This document shows, one piece after another, positions 47,421 through 59,581 of a stretch of DNA of 64,000 nt. The DNA lies in the NCBI GenBank assembly GCA_005765155.1, contig VCCP01000003.1:3968001-4032000 (forward strand). Direction: 5' to 3'. Position 1 is the first letter of the stretch, and each line of letters starts with the position of its first letter. The notes beneath the pieces were generated by a model. That model saw nothing but the letters and a program-made list of their open reading frames with translations, was not told where the DNA came from and did not search any database. The translations under genes and the position numbers were made by a program. Origin of the DNA: Zelopaecilomyces penicillatus (lineage: Eukaryota > Ascomycota > Sordariomycetes > Hypocreales > Pseudodiploosporaceae).

Positions 47421-47865
47421 GACTGGCTTGTTCAGTGGAGGGTATCTCAAGCAAAAGATAATATGAAGTCTAGAGTCGCAGAATCCCAAGCCCTCACGCT
47501 CAATTGCTCCGGGGGGGGGGGCAGTTAAGACGAAGAAAATTGGCAATGGCTGGTGATGGTTTCTCACTCCACGAAAGAGTTGTCCGAGTTGCTAAGCCGA
47601 CCGTGGGCAACCGAAACTAACCGTGGGGATTGAGCCGGTGCCGCGACGTCACGAACGCACACCTGGCTGAGCCGCTCTTGGGAGACCGGTTGGACCTTCG
47701 GACCGGCAATGACTAAGCCGAGCTCTAGCATCCCCCCCTCCCCCGCGTTGGGCCGGCCGAGCTTGGGACGTTCACCCATGAGAAGCCGTCGAAACTGGCT
47801 GGGGTCCTGATAGCTCCACGATCCGACCGCATTTAATTGATAGCTCCGGTACTGAAAACGGCGCC
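47421..47865. other. Divergent promoter, MCC alpha / split-barrel gene
   Basis: 445 bp between the divergent start codons. An 11-base G run lies at 47511-47521. No coding feature was recognised. Confidence 0.6.
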
Positions 47866-48770
47866 ATGGATAAGATTCCATTGAACTACGAGGCCTCAGA
47901 GGGCGATACCCACAAGCAGTTGACCAATACACTGCCTCAAGAGGTGGTCCAATGCCTCGAAAATGCTCGATTTGTACGTTTTGCGCTCTTCACATCTCCA
48001 TGACGTCCCACATCTCGCAACTGCGGTGCCGGATCCTCCAGGCTGATTGTCCATAACATCTGACCTACTGACATGTTGCGTGTTTGGGGACATAGCTTCA
48101 TCTGGCAACATGTACTGATAATGTACCGCATGTGTCTTTAATGAACTATACCTACCTCCCCTCATCGCCATACTCTACCGTCCCAGTTATTGTCATGACG
48201 ACGAATCCGGCCTCGAAGAAGACAACCAACCTTGTCGCAAACCCCAACGTATCGTTGCTTGTACACGACTGTAAGCACTATCTCCCTAACGATATACATT
48301 GAGCTCTCTGCCTCAATCTATTCTACAGATGAAAGGCAAAATTCTAATACCATATCTGGATAGGGTCATCGCATAGGCCACCGACACAGGGCCGCCGCCC
48401 CTCAGGTGGCTCACCCGGACCTGAACACCGCTCTAGCCTAGCCTCACTCCTCCTGAACATGAACACGGCTGCCGTTTCTAGCATCAGCGCTACCATCGGA
48501 GGTGCTGCAAGGATAGCGCCAATTGGGTCTGCCGAGGAGAAATATTTTTGCGACCAACACCTAGAGAATAATACGTTTGAGGAGGGAGCACCCTTGTTTC
48601 GGCAAGAAAGTAATGCTGGTGAAGATGGACGGACCAGTCACTTCGTCGCAGGCGAGGAAGTGAGGGTCATTGTTGTCGAGATACGAAACGTCAGAATCAG
48701 CGACTGGAAGGGGACTGTAAGAGACTGGCAATTGGTGTCCGAGGCCGAAATGGTCAATGGCGCGCATTAA
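47866..48770 (+). CDS. Pyridoxamine 5'-phosphate oxidase-like FMN split-barrel protein
   Basis: Three exons: 47866-47973, 48096-48270, 48364-48770; 229 aa, phases consistent. The first intron has a CTGAC branch site. The core LHLATCTDNVPHVSLMNYTYLP, followed by MTTNPASKKTTNL and NPNVSLLVHDW, is the FMN-binding split-barrel half of the pyridoxamine-phosphate-oxidase-like family, as in yeast YLR456W/YPR172W. The C-terminal half carries a YFCDQHLENN segment and a VRVIVVEIRNVRISDWKG strand set typical of these fungal proteins. Most members do not make pyridoxal phosphate and have no assigned substrate, so the call stays at fold level. A Ser/Pro/Gly-rich insertion (about residues 96-125) separates the two parts. 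Confidence 0.85.
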
Positions 48771-49273
48771 CAGTTATATGCTTCTCTTGTGTCTCAACTA
48801 CTGTCACCAGGGACTGGAGATGTGGGAGAGGAATCAGGAAAATAGGATGTTGAATCAGTCAGCTGTGTTGATGCGATATGTTCATTGTCACACGGTCAAC
48901 TTGATTAGTTGACCTAAAAAATTATGGAGGCTATCTTACAACCCGAACGGATTCAAAATACGGCTAAAAGAAAATCGCCACAGACTTCTTTCTTCCCTAG
49001 GGCAAAGTCATGTGGTCAAAGTGATTGCCATTCCGACACCAATCTTTTACCCTAGTGAGAACCCTCGCAAAATCCATGAAAAAAGGGGGGAATAACGGTT
49101 TCCCTCCCTACACCCAGTCAATCAAACGCCAAGGCAAATGCAACCCCCCTTGAACTTAAGCGGAATCAGTGTGAAAATTTGCTTTCTTAAAGGGAGATAT
49201 CCCTTCAGGACTCTTTTTATCTAAAACCCGATTATTAAAGTCATTGTGAGCTAAGTAAAGAAGAAATATTGGC
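48771..49273. other. Convergent 3' intergenic region
   Basis: 0.5 kb between the 3' ends of the split-barrel gene (+) and the transporter gene (-). No coding or RNA feature was recognised. Confidence 0.6.
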
Positions 49274-51150
49274 CTAAGTAGCCCACTTGATGACTTCCAA
49301 AGCCATCATAACAAGAACGAGGGTGGATGGAAGAATCCTAATGTCATAAATTAGTTAAAAATACCAAATCTAGCCAAAATTGATATTGTGAAGAGGACAA
49401 CTTACCAAACAACATAACTTTGGAACAGGACGCGGCCCATGGTCTTTTCATAAACAGAGTTGATTTGGCAAATCTGTGCCAACTGAAGCGCACTTGGTGC
49501 ACCAGTGAGGAGGAAGCAAACAACAATGAAAATAGGGTCATCGAGAATACTAATGGGCAGGTATTTGGCCGTGATGGCCAAAATCGGCGCCATAATGGCT
49601 GTCGGTAGTATCATTCGGCTTAACAGAGCGGCAACCATGAGCTTGGTTCCAATTTCCTCTTCTTCCGGGTCCAGGACATCATCACGAGCCATTGTGTTGC
49701 GGGCAAGATTGGCTCCAAGGACAACCAGAATCAATGGCACTGCAACACCTCCGCTCGATTGAACGGCATTGGTGACACTGTTTTTGACAAAAGAGCCATC
49801 CTCAAAGAACAACTCCTGCAACCATGGAACGGAGGCCACCACAACCGCGATGAGCATGGCCCACAGAGGGGGGTTCATGAATTCCCAGACGAATGTGCAT
49901 GTCTTGACAAGGGATAACTTGAGGAAAGAGAGCACAACTTGGATTGGCCGCGGTAAAGATTTGTATGTGTGATCCAAGCCCGAAGTGAAACTGCTCTTGC
50001 AGGTGCGGCCCTTTGCTCGGATCGTATGCTTGGCTCTAGCTAAGGCACCATTATGTTCCACGTGCGAGATATCCTCGTCTTCCTCATTGCGTATCCGTGG
50101 AAATGATAAAATGTTGACATCAGAAGCTGGTAAAGATGGAAGGGCACCATTGAGACCAGATTTCTTGCCGTTTGCAGTTTTCTTTGGGTCCAGGTGGTGA
50201 ACATCATCATCGCTAAGTGAATCTGCGAATGACGCTCTTGAAGTGCCAGCAACGGGAGTTCGGCCGGCGGGCGAATATGATTCCGAGTCAATGCTATGTC
50301 TCTCGTCTTCGTCTTCGGTTTCCCCGTCCAGTCCGGGAATGAGGATTTGAGTCTCGGTTGCGTCCTGAACATGGTCTCTGTACTGTCCCTCCTCGGCAAT
50401 CTGATCTTGGTACTCGACGTATTTATCTCTGGGCGCAAGCAGCACATGGTATCCCCAGCTCCATCGAACGAGTTGGCCAAGTTGTTGAAAGATCAAAAGA
50501 TAGAGAATACCACGGGCACCAACTTCATCATCATTGTCGCCAGGGATTCTGTCCCAATGGAGACCTTTGATGGTTTGCGACAGCGAAAGGACGAGAGAAA
50601 TGGGGAGAGAATTAGAATTGCCAAAGACTCCCATTGCCGTCACAAAGTTTGATGCGCGCTTGTTGAATCGAAAGGCCTTGGCCACGAGAACGGAGACGAT
50701 CCATGATACCAAGGTCTGGACAATGAAGATGGCCGGGATGATGGCAAGTTCGGAAAGCTTATCGGCGTTGAGTTGAGAAGCGAGCTTAGTGAAGACTATA
50801 CGATTAAGAAGCCGAAGTTAGAGGTCTGCGACGTAAAGCAGAAAGAGGCAGAAAGGCAATGTAGAGAATGAAGACTTACTAAGGCAAGGTGTGAAGAGCA
50901 TCACATTTAGATTGGCCAGGAATTTCTGCTTGTCGGCGTCGAAATGGCCGAGTCGCGCAACAATGTATCCCGGCAAGCTGACGCATACTACCTCGAGGAC
51001 AGCCTCGAAGACGAGGAGACAGAGGTGGGAGAGGGACGGATGTGACTCAGATGGGTTCTCCATGACCCTCAATGGCATCTCGTAGGCATCCTGGGCCAGT
51101 CTCAACAGCCGAAACGACGTCGGCACCGTGAAACTAGACGAAGCATCCAT
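49274..51150 (-). CDS. PIN-like / auxin efflux carrier family membrane transporter
   Basis: Three exons on the minus strand: 51150-50880, 50795-49406, 49337-49274; 574 aa. Splicing restores LFTPCLIFTKLASQL, a hallmark N-terminal segment, and the last exon adds the final helix ending EVIKWAT. About ten membrane helices are split into two groups by a long cytosolic loop (about residues 235-400) rich in Ser/Asp/Glu, as in fungal ECM3/YNL095C-type and plant PIN-like carriers. Conserved features include GVFGNSNSLPISLV and LLTGAPSALQLAQI. The encoded protein is a likely ER or plasma-membrane efflux carrier; fungal substrates are not established. The first ATG in frame is used (MDASSS); the codon before it is TTG. 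A large gene-free upstream region with an 11-bp phased repeat follows. Confidence 0.92.
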
Positions 51151-51484
51151 CAAAGTGCTGTGTCGATGTTTTAAAGCCCAAGTGGGCGTCTGATGAAAAG
51201 GCGAGATCGAGTTGAAATTGCGGACTGTGAGATTGTGTAGGGGACAAGTGTAGGTAGGCAGTGAACAATGGGGTGCGATCTGAGATGGCAGGTCTTTCTG
51301 GTATTATTAGTCGTGGGGCGGCGACTGATGATGAAATAACCTTAAGTGGCAGAGTGCACTTGCAGCAGGTGGGCTGCCTCGTGGTTGGGCAGTGCAAAAC
51401 CACTAGAGACAACTGTAAAATAGGTACCTGTCCAGTGTAGCCACACCTGTGCAGTGAGGTGTACCTGTACTGCAGGGGGGCCAC

Positions 51485-51539
51485 TGCAGAGGGAATGCAG
51501 AGGAGTTGCAGAAGAACTGCAGAAAACCTGCAGCCTCCC
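51485..51539. repeat. 11-bp phased TGCAG minisatellite
   Basis: TGCAG occurs at 51485, 51496, 51507, 51518 and 51529, exactly 11 bp apart, with purine-rich spacers. A sixth TGCAG is at 51471, off phase. Located 335-390 bp upstream of the PIN-like ATG. Confidence 0.85.
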
Positions 51540-52773
51540 TCCCGATGCGATGAGGTAACCGGCCCGGCGCTAATGATAAGGTGGGCACAACGCAAAAAAA
51601 AATGCAGGTTTGCTACAACAGGGTTGGCAGGGTCGCAGCCAGTCTGTTCCCCTAGAGCCTGTTGAGACACGCACAGAGTCTGTTTTCCTTGTGTTTTACT
51701 GCTAGTGCTGCTACGGAGGTACTTGGTCGTTGGAGCACTGCTATTACGGTGTGCCTGGACCAACCATTTTGCCTCGCTCAAAACGCCAAGTGATGCCCAA
51801 TGATGGGTAATTTTTGGGAGGTGAAACTGCCAAACGGGCATTGATAGTGCAGGGAGGAAACAAGCAACAGGCACGGATACCCTTTAAAGGAAGGGTGGGT
51901 TGCCCTGGGTGAACGGGGCATGGCCAAGAATAGGTGGGAACAAGGATGAAAGGGTTGACGCGTCGTTGGGATGGAGGTTACAAAGCACTGGACGGACTTC
52001 CCTTGCGCTATTACCGGTTTATTTAGCGGTCTCACAGGCGTAGTTTATCTCTTGGCGGGCAGTGGAAGGATGGCTGTGCGTGCTATCACGAAGCCGTACT
52101 GTATTACACAGGCAACTGATAAGGTTAGGTACTAAGGTACCTTCCAAAATACCTGCTTAATCGGCGATGTGGCGCACCAGTCAAAGCCCAAAGTACCGTG
52201 CAGGTCTACCCAGCCCAGTTGTAGCACAGCAGCAAGACCTTTTCGTGGCTTCGGCAATACCTCTACAGTACCTTGACAGTGCCTCTACCAAATGTCAGCA
52301 TCCACCAATGGGTGGGCCATTTGGAGGCATGTGTGGCCCCAAAAGTATTCTGCCAAGCCCTCCAGCACCTGCAAAGTTTTGACGGGATTCGGGGTGGGCG
52401 GAGCGATTTGGTGGCGATTTGCTTGTCAATGTTACAGTTGAGCGCCCTTGGGGGCCGCTGGAGTTCGGTTTTTTTCTATCGTTTAATTATCCGGGCCATC
52501 TTCACTTGCTTTGACCTTCGCCCTGCAGTGCGGTTGCACAACTTGGTTGAAACGCAAAACAACACCTCATTGGCATGCGGCAACGTTTCCCATGTCTGAA
52601 CCTATCTTTTCATAAGTAGTAGGCTTGGCAAGATCTACGCAGGGCAAGTCAGCTACCTCTCACAGCTTGACACAACAGCAGCATGATGTATGTAACACAG
52701 CCCTTTCATCGTCGCTATTCGTACCTTGGCACCATCTCCATGCTCTTCTCATTATGAGTAAGGTGGTAGGTAC

Positions 52774-52813
<40 letters not shown>
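52774..52813 (+). repeat. AGT trinucleotide microsatellite
   Basis: About 13 uninterrupted AGT units in gene-free DNA. Confidence 0.9.
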
Positions 52814-53418
52814 TTGTACAGCGATGCACCAGGCAGATGTCCGTGTCTTCTTGGCACTGTTATTCTTCCACTCGTGTCAGCAGCCCGGACCATTGTGTCA
52901 GCATTTGCCTTCTCAGTCACGATGACCAAACATGCCAGAACAGTGAACAGGTAATTAGAAGTAACGTGGAATAGGTAGTCACTGTTGGATATTTCCTAGT
53001 GTCTATGTAGAAATTCTATCAAACCATGCATTTTACTTCTAGACCCTTTGAAAATTTCGTAGCTGAAGCGGGCCGCTCTATCTCGATCGCGAAACATACA
53101 GACCAAGATCATTTGCGTCATTCTGCTCAAGGAAGAGGGGGAATGTGGTGGGTAGTGAAACTTTTACTACGTAGGTGCGTCCCCACTGACCCCGATGCTT
53201 TTTTTAAATCTCTTTCATCCACCACTACACCATGGCTGCTTGGCCAAGGTGTCAGACAGTCAAGTCTGGGACGTGCCGGCCCAGAATGAGCAGAAATCTG
53301 GGGGAGGTGTAGTCAACAAAGTTTCACCCAGAACATTGCTGTGCATTTACGGCAATTGATCAGCGGGTTGGGATAGGTGTGGAGACGGACGTTTCAGAAC
53401 GGAAGCTGTAATATGATA

Positions 53419-53803
53419 TTATAGATCGTCGCGACTTGCTTCGTCCCCTCTATTGAACAAGTCTAAAGGTAAGCTTTGTTCCAGGAGGCAACCCATAAAC
53501 ACGATTCCTATCAGAAGCTGGTCATATACATTGACTAAATAGCGAAAATTCGTTTGCTCATACGACTGAGGTTTTAGCATAGAGAGGAGGTTAGTAACAT
53601 CTTCCTGTGCCTGAAGCCTGTATCTGGAATCGTTTCCCAAGCTCTATCTGGATGTCGATAGGAGCAATGATGCCAGTTTTGATAGACTCCATGACTACCT
53701 TGGAAATTAAGATGATTGCTTGGTGTGATTGACAGGATTTTGCGTCTATAGTGCGTATATGGTGCGTCATCAGCCACATGGGGGCCACACCCCCTGTTAG
53801 CAT
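53419..53803 (-). pseudogene. Frameshifted relic of an unidentified gene
   Basis: Two overlapping minus-strand frames look like parts of one broken protein. The upstream frame (53803 downwards) contains HHIRTID, SHQAIILISKVVMESIKTG and IAPIDIQIELGKRFQIQA, then stops. The downstream frame (to 53419) begins near the same bases and continues QAQEDVTNLLSMLKPQ, YEQTNFRYLVNVYDQLLIG and ends SRDDL. The overlap at about 53600-53640 reads QIQA in one frame and LQAQE in the other, as expected of a single-base indel within one helix-rich domain. I do not recognise the family, and no clear 5' part is visible. An unrecognised short intron is a weaker alternative. Confidence 0.45.
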
Positions 53804-55680
53804 CCTCGATCACCAACGGCCGGAGAGATCGCTCCACGGTTGATGGCGTAGTCCCTGCGTTGTGAGTGGTGGTGATGACCTTGCCATACAAAGCGACCTT
53901 ATTATCAAGCCATATCCATCCTGTTCGACTGAATACATCACGTCACACCTGTCCGAACTTTCGGCGCCTTCATTCAAGATACAAGGTTATAGCGAAAAGT
54001 GCGGGCGTTATCTGAGGACATGCTCATGGCGGGCGCCACACTGAGAAGCAATATGTGTACCAACCGTACTGTATGTATTGCTGCCAGCTCTGTGATTGGG
54101 CCCAGCAGAGCTTGCTGGACACATTTCTTGGAGGCTATTGTAATAAGTAATTACTGTTAGTATAAATCCAGCTTAACAGGGGACGGACTTGTGGCAGTAC
54201 GGTTGAGCAAGACATTTGAGGATTGAAGATCATGATGTTCGGAATGAAATTCAAACCTACCACACCTGTGACGTACGTAATCAAGGTTTTAACGCCTGGA
54301 CCGGTAGAGAATAATACCTCGACGCCCAACAAAGACCACTAAGAAAAACTCCGTGGAAATTACAGTGATGCCCAAGTGCAGCTTCCCTGCCAGGGCTGGA
54401 GCATTCAGTAATTAATTCCTCAAGTCCCTGCCATTGATGTCCATGCCATGGTCCCTGGGTGCACTTGACGCCATCCCATTTCATCCAGCGCACGTGTAAG
54501 CACACGGCACTGTCATCTTAGGGTGCCACTTGTGTCCTATTACATGTTGGTATATCATCAAGTAGCTCACGAAACATCAACCCTGTGCCCGACCTCCCCT
54601 CTCCCCTGAGCTTTAGCTTTCGTGTCACCAACAGCCCATCCTCAACTTTTATGATAATACAACACATGTCATAAGCGACAGACAGCAGACCAAACAAACG
54701 TTTTCTGGCCCGTTTTGAAACGACCCCTGTGTACCTAACTGTCAACGCCCCGGTAGCCTGCCGAACGGTACGGAGCTATCAGTCCGGTGAGCCAGTAATA
54801 GCCGCAGACGCTGCTGTGCAAAACCGCTTATTGCGCTCAACTCGCTTTGTCTGTCAAAATCAAGATTGAACCTGGCTTGTTTTTCCTTGTGTGGTCAGTT
54901 GATTCCTCTTTTCCCGATAACTACGTGCACCTGAATATACCAATCATACATCATCTTCTCTGATCTTTTCGGAGCCCCTGCCGCTCCGCGCCCCAAGCGC
55001 CAGTGACAAGCTTCTAAGCGATTTCCTTGCACCGTCGTGCCTCCAATCGGGTTCATCAACACTGACGATTTCCTCAAGGCATGTCCAGCTTACCTGATAC
55101 AGGGCTTGACCAGAATTGAGGTGGCAGATCCGACACCGGGAGTTCAGCACGTACTAGCAACGGATACGGGTGCCACGGCCTGTTTCTGCCGGCATTTTTC
55201 TCAACCGCTCCCCTCCCCCTCGGTCCCAGGTCTAGAACGGCCTTTTTTGGCTTTTGGTCTACCTTAATAATACCTTTGCTACCGTTGCTTCCTGCTACTT
55301 TTACTCGGTTCCTACTGTGTGAAATCAACGACAAAGCTTGTTGCTACTGCAATTCGGCGTCTCGCGTCTTGGGTCAGACACTGAGCTTGGTCACGCCAAC
55401 CCCACCTTCTACTTCAATCCAATACCCACATTCAGAACCACGACCATCACAGCTGTCCTTCGCAAACCTCTCCGTCGGCAGCGCCTTTTTGAATCCCCTT
55501 GCTCTTACGCAATCAGGACGACTGATTAATTTTTCGATCTTGTTCGACCCATTTCCACCCCTCTTGCCACGGCAAGCTGAGTTGTTGCATGGTCTCATCC
55601 ACCTAGAATACGAAGGTTTCCTTCTTCACCCCCGCCAAGTACGACGGTGATCCGATTGCCCTGTCTATCCAGCCATTGCG
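53804..55680. other. Gene-free leader/promoter of PBS2
   Basis: 1.9 kb without a supported gene, ending in a C/T-rich segment (about 55180-55660) that suits the 5' leader of the PBS2 gene. No RNA gene was recognised. Confidence 0.5.
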
Positions 55681-57704
55681 ATGAGTTCTTCCGATTTGAT
55701 ACCGGCCAGGCCGGATGATGTGGTCAGCGGCGGAGAAGACGACGAAGAGACACCTGTCTCTCCATTCTCCGAAGAGTCATCTCCAGCAACCACACCACGG
55801 GACGATTTACCCAGGAGGGTTCCCTCGCTCAGATCCGTGTCTGACCCTCGAAATATGAATCCCAACTCGACAGCGCTTGGCATTTTGGGCATGGCTAGAC
55901 ACCCTCCTCAGACTGCATCTTCGTTTGCTGGGACTGCAAGCGCTGGCTTTGAAAACAGCGTCATGGCAAAGGCACGGGCTCTTCATCAACAACGGATGCA
56001 GAAGACCACATCATCAAATAGCAGTTCTCCCATGTCGCCTGTAGCCTCGCCTTCAGGAACAGGACCAAACGGCTTTCCAGGCACTTTGCGAATGCCCAAC
56101 ACTCTACAACGTCCTGGTCCCGTTCCACATCCTCGGTCCGCGCCCATCTTGCCGAAACCGTCCTTGAGCGAGAGAAGAGCAAATAAAATGGGTTTGGGCA
56201 TGAAACTCTCAGAAATGGGGGGGCCCAGCCCTCCCCCCACCATGCGCAGGCCTGGAGCGCCAAAACTTTCGGATATCACGGGCGATAAGCCTGACGGCCA
56301 AACTAATGGTGGCGATGGGAGGCAAGGATCCAAGCTCGACGATTTCAAGCAATATATCGATGCGGAAAAGGGATGGATAACGTTTGATGGTGCTGCTACT
56401 ATCACCCGTACTGGAGTAAACTTTTCTAATGGTCAGACCTTCAGTATCTCACTCGACGAGGTGGAGATCATGGATGAGCTGGGCAAGGGCAACTATGGCA
56501 CTGTTTACAAAGTAAAGCACGCAAAGCCAGTAGCCCCACGCTTTGGACATGGCCTCTCCGGTGCCAAACCGCCCCAACCCATTCGCGGACAATCCGATCC
56601 AACTGGTCTTAAGGAAGAGCATCGATTAGTCGATCAATCAAGAGACCAGGTCGATGGAACGACGGGTAAGACCATGGCGATGAAGGAGATACGTCTTGAA
56701 CTAGATGACGCAAAGTTTACCACAATTCTCAAGGAGTTGGTCATTTTGCATGAATGTGTTTCGCCCTACATCATCGACTTTTATGGTGCCTTCTTCCAAG
56801 AAGGAGCGGTTTATATGTGCATCGAGTACATGGACGGTGGCTCCATTGACAAGCTTTATGCCGGCGGCATACCCGAAAATGTCCTGCAAACGATTACACA
56901 CTCTGCGGTGATGGGTCTCAAGTCACTAAAGGATGACCACAATATCATACACCGCGATGTCAAGCCCACAAACATCTTGGCAAACACCCGTGGGCAAGTC
57001 AAGATATGTGATTTTGGAGTAAGCGGGAATCTCGTGGCTAGCATTGCGAAAACAAATATTGGATGTCAGAGCTATATGGCACCAGAACGAATCTCAGGTG
57101 GTGGTATGGCGCAAGTTGGCAACGCCGACGGGACTTATAGCGTTCAGAGTGACATTTGGAGTTTGGGACTTACCATTATCGAATGTGCTATGGGGCAGTA
57201 TCCATATCCCCCAGAAGCGTCGTCAACCATTTTTAGCCAGCTAAATGTGAGTTGCTGCCCACTTGTGAAATAACCTACGCACCCTCTGTTTGGTCAGTAT
57301 GCTAACCTCAATATTTCTAGGCAATTGTCGAGGGTGAACCTCCGGATCTGCCAGAAGAGGGCTATTCCGATGCGGCCAAAGACTTCGTACGCAGCTGTCT
57401 CCGCAAGATCCCTAAAATGCGACCAACCTATGCCATGCTTCTTAAACATGCTTGGCTGAGTTCGTTATCCAAGCCGCAGACAATCACAGAGGAGGCCGAG
57501 GAAGGCGAGGAGGCTGATAAGGTTGCTGAAGCCGTTGGCAAAATAGACCTTACGTCGGGAGCCGGCGACGCGGAAGTGGCCGAGTGGGTAACATCAGTGC
57601 TCAGGCGAAAGGCTGCGGGCCTGGATGGAAACGGACCTTCTCGTCCGGCACTCCACGCAGCACCGCTCGATGGCGCGAAGCCAGTTGGAAGCCCGGTTCG
57701 GTGA
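55681..57704 (+). CDS. pbs2: MAP kinase kinase Pbs2 of the HOG osmotic-stress pathway
   Basis: Two exons, 55681-57246 and 57321-57704, with a 74-nt intron late in the kinase domain; 649 aa. Residues 1-250 are Ser/Pro-rich and disordered, with probable docking sites for upstream kinases and Hog1. The kinase domain shows Gly loop GKGNYG (269-274), Lys335 (MAMKEI), HRDVKPTN (424-431), DFG (444-446) and the activation motif SIAKT with Ser454 and Thr458. The sequence VSGNLVASIAKTNIGCQSYMAPERI-like segment is the Pbs2 subgroup signature. It relays signals from the Ssk2/Ste11-type kinases to Hog1 (OS-2). About 50 extra residues (280-330) separate the Gly loop from Lys335. The C-terminus after 570 is acidic then Gly/Pro-rich. 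Confidence 0.95.
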
Positions 57705-58660
57705 CAAATTGAGATAGGCCATTGGCGCCTCCGCCCAGAGTTCACAATAAAGCGGGAAAGATTGCCCCCCCCCCCCCCCCCCCAAAAAAAAAACACAACA
57801 AAACCTCTGACACTGTTGAAATTCTGGAAGCACGCCATGCCAACGAGAGCTGGTATCTCGTCAGCTATGGATTTTATGCATCGTTTTTTTTTTTTACAGC
57901 GTTAGCAAACCAACCTGGAAAAAGCATTATGATGCATGTGGTTGCTTAGATGAGATTGCTCTGAATGGTTTAACAGGGTGGATTGTCTGTTTCCCAAAAA
58001 GCATTCAGACTACTTTGCATAGACGGCCGTCTTTAACTTTGCTTTCTTTATTGACATTATTCATTTCTTTCTCTCATCACAATTAGGGGGTATAAGCATT
58101 GGTTGGAATGCTCGGGTTGATGCGAATTTGGAAGATGCTAGCGGGAGGAATCAGGAATTCTGTATATACATCAAAGACAGACAACAAGATGATGGAATGA
58201 GCGCAACCTCTTCAAACTTTAGATGGAGAACCAGATAGCGGCGCGTGGCACAGATTCTTGATCAGCGATGTGTCATGTATTATTCGTAATGGTATCAAAA
58301 TCAGTTGCCTTTCCCTCCTAATTTTGCAACGAGTTCAGCCCAACGGTAGAATAGCGAGTGTGTTTCCTTCCACAATCCTCGAAATTGCCGTAATTAAGAA
58401 AAACATTAAACATGAGTTTGTGTAAAAATAAATAACTCCAATCCTGCTTATTACCACACTATCCTCCCCCTTCTCTCATTATATGTGCAACCACGTACGT
58501 GCGAGTGAGAAACTTGCACGTAGTCGTTGAAGTCAGGTACACTAGTGGCCCTTTGGTCTAACGACGATGAGAAGTGTCATTGCAATTGGAAGGTCTACAC
58601 TAGCTCCACGACAGGCCCAGCCGAGTTACCAGTGGTCCTGGTGGTGAAGTTCTCTCGTAT
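57705..58660. other. Convergent 3' intergenic region with poly-C/poly-A tract
   Basis: 0.96 kb between the 3' ends of PBS2 (+) and the SUR7-like gene (-). It contains a C19-A10 tract at 57765-57793 soon after the PBS2 stop. No gene was recognised. Confidence 0.6.
57765..57793 (+). repeat. C19-A10 homopolymer pair
   Basis: Nineteen C followed by ten A, about 60 bp after the PBS2 stop codon, likely in its 3' UTR. Confidence 0.85.
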
Positions 58661-59581
58661 TTACGAGTAGTCGTCCTTGACACGTCGACCATCGAAGGAC
58701 CGGGCGCGGGTGCTGCTCTTGCGCCCAACGCTTTTGTCGTTACGTCTGCCTATGCTGAAGAGGATGACGGAGATGAGCAAGCCGGCATAGGAACCCCACA
58801 TGAAGCCGAAGGCATACACTCCAATCTTGGCGCTGCGGTCATCATCGTTGAAACGGTTTCGTGCGGAGACAAAAGTCACCCTGTATGAACAACCAGAGTT
58901 AGTAAACACATATAACACTGGTGTGGCACACGGATGGGATCGGATTGATGGATACTCACGTTATCAATGATGCTGCGGCAGAATAGAAAGTCAGGGCGAC
59001 GCAAGAGATGTAGTAAGCTAGTGTAGAGCCAAGTCTACCGCAGCAGGCGAGAAAGCCAGTGAAGAAAGTAACGACCTCGAAGAACAGGGCGATGAGCAGA
59101 AGAACCCAGCCGAAGCGCCACAGATAGTAGTAGCGAGTCGACGTCGTGTGGCCGCCGTGGCTGCCGCCAATCTCATCAGGGAGGTTGTCGGCTCTGGCAT
59201 CCCATGCATACCTGCCAAAGGCCGGGGCGGGACGCGCGCGACTGCAGTCAGTGTTGCCGCTACCACAGGTGTAGAAGTAGGTCCATTGAGTTACGTCTCG
59301 GGCGCCTGAGATGCCACTTGTGTCGGCCTGGAGGAAGTAGACCTTGTTGAACGGGGTAGAATCGGTAACGCCGGGTAGGATGACGAAGAGGAAGAGCAGG
59401 AGGGAGGTGGCCAGCAACGTGATGGCACCGCCGCCAATGGCTGCGTCTGGTTGTCGGTGATGCGAGGTCAGCAACTTAACTTTCGGCACTTTTGTCGCAA
59501 ATCGCACGGCTCTGGGGATGATGCCGTAGTGAACTCTGGGCAATCGATTGGGTAAATGCGACGCAACTTACTTTTGAACAT
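58661..59581 (-). CDS. SUR7/PalI-family four-helix membrane protein
   Basis: Three exons on the minus strand: 59581-59572, 59446-58960, 58880-58661; 238 aa. The first exon encodes only MFK plus one base; joining yields MFKNAAIGGGAITLLATSLL, the typical start of these proteins. Four membrane helices are visible at about residues 8-30, 110-135, 142-165 and 190-212. The first extracellular loop has a conserved Cys pair (TCGSGNTDC). The tail is basic (GRRNDKSVGRKSSTRARSF) and ends DDYS. Family members sit at eisosome/MCC patches of the plasma membrane or act in pH sensing and wall integrity; which applies here is not decided by sequence. CTAAC sits before the last acceptor. Confidence 0.9.

Larger units (their letters stand above)
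51151..53418. other. Gene-free upstream region of PIN-like gene
   Basis: 2.3 kb with no supported coding sequence. It includes the PIN-like promoter, the phased TGCAG repeat (51485-51539) and an AGT microsatellite (52774-52813). Long open frames here start at non-ATG codons or overlap the transporter start in another frame. Confidence 0.5.

Noticed and set aside
51134..51874. 246-residue minus-strand frame covering the PIN-like leader
   Set aside because: It overlaps the transporter ATG in another frame, is low complexity, and opens at a non-ATG codon.
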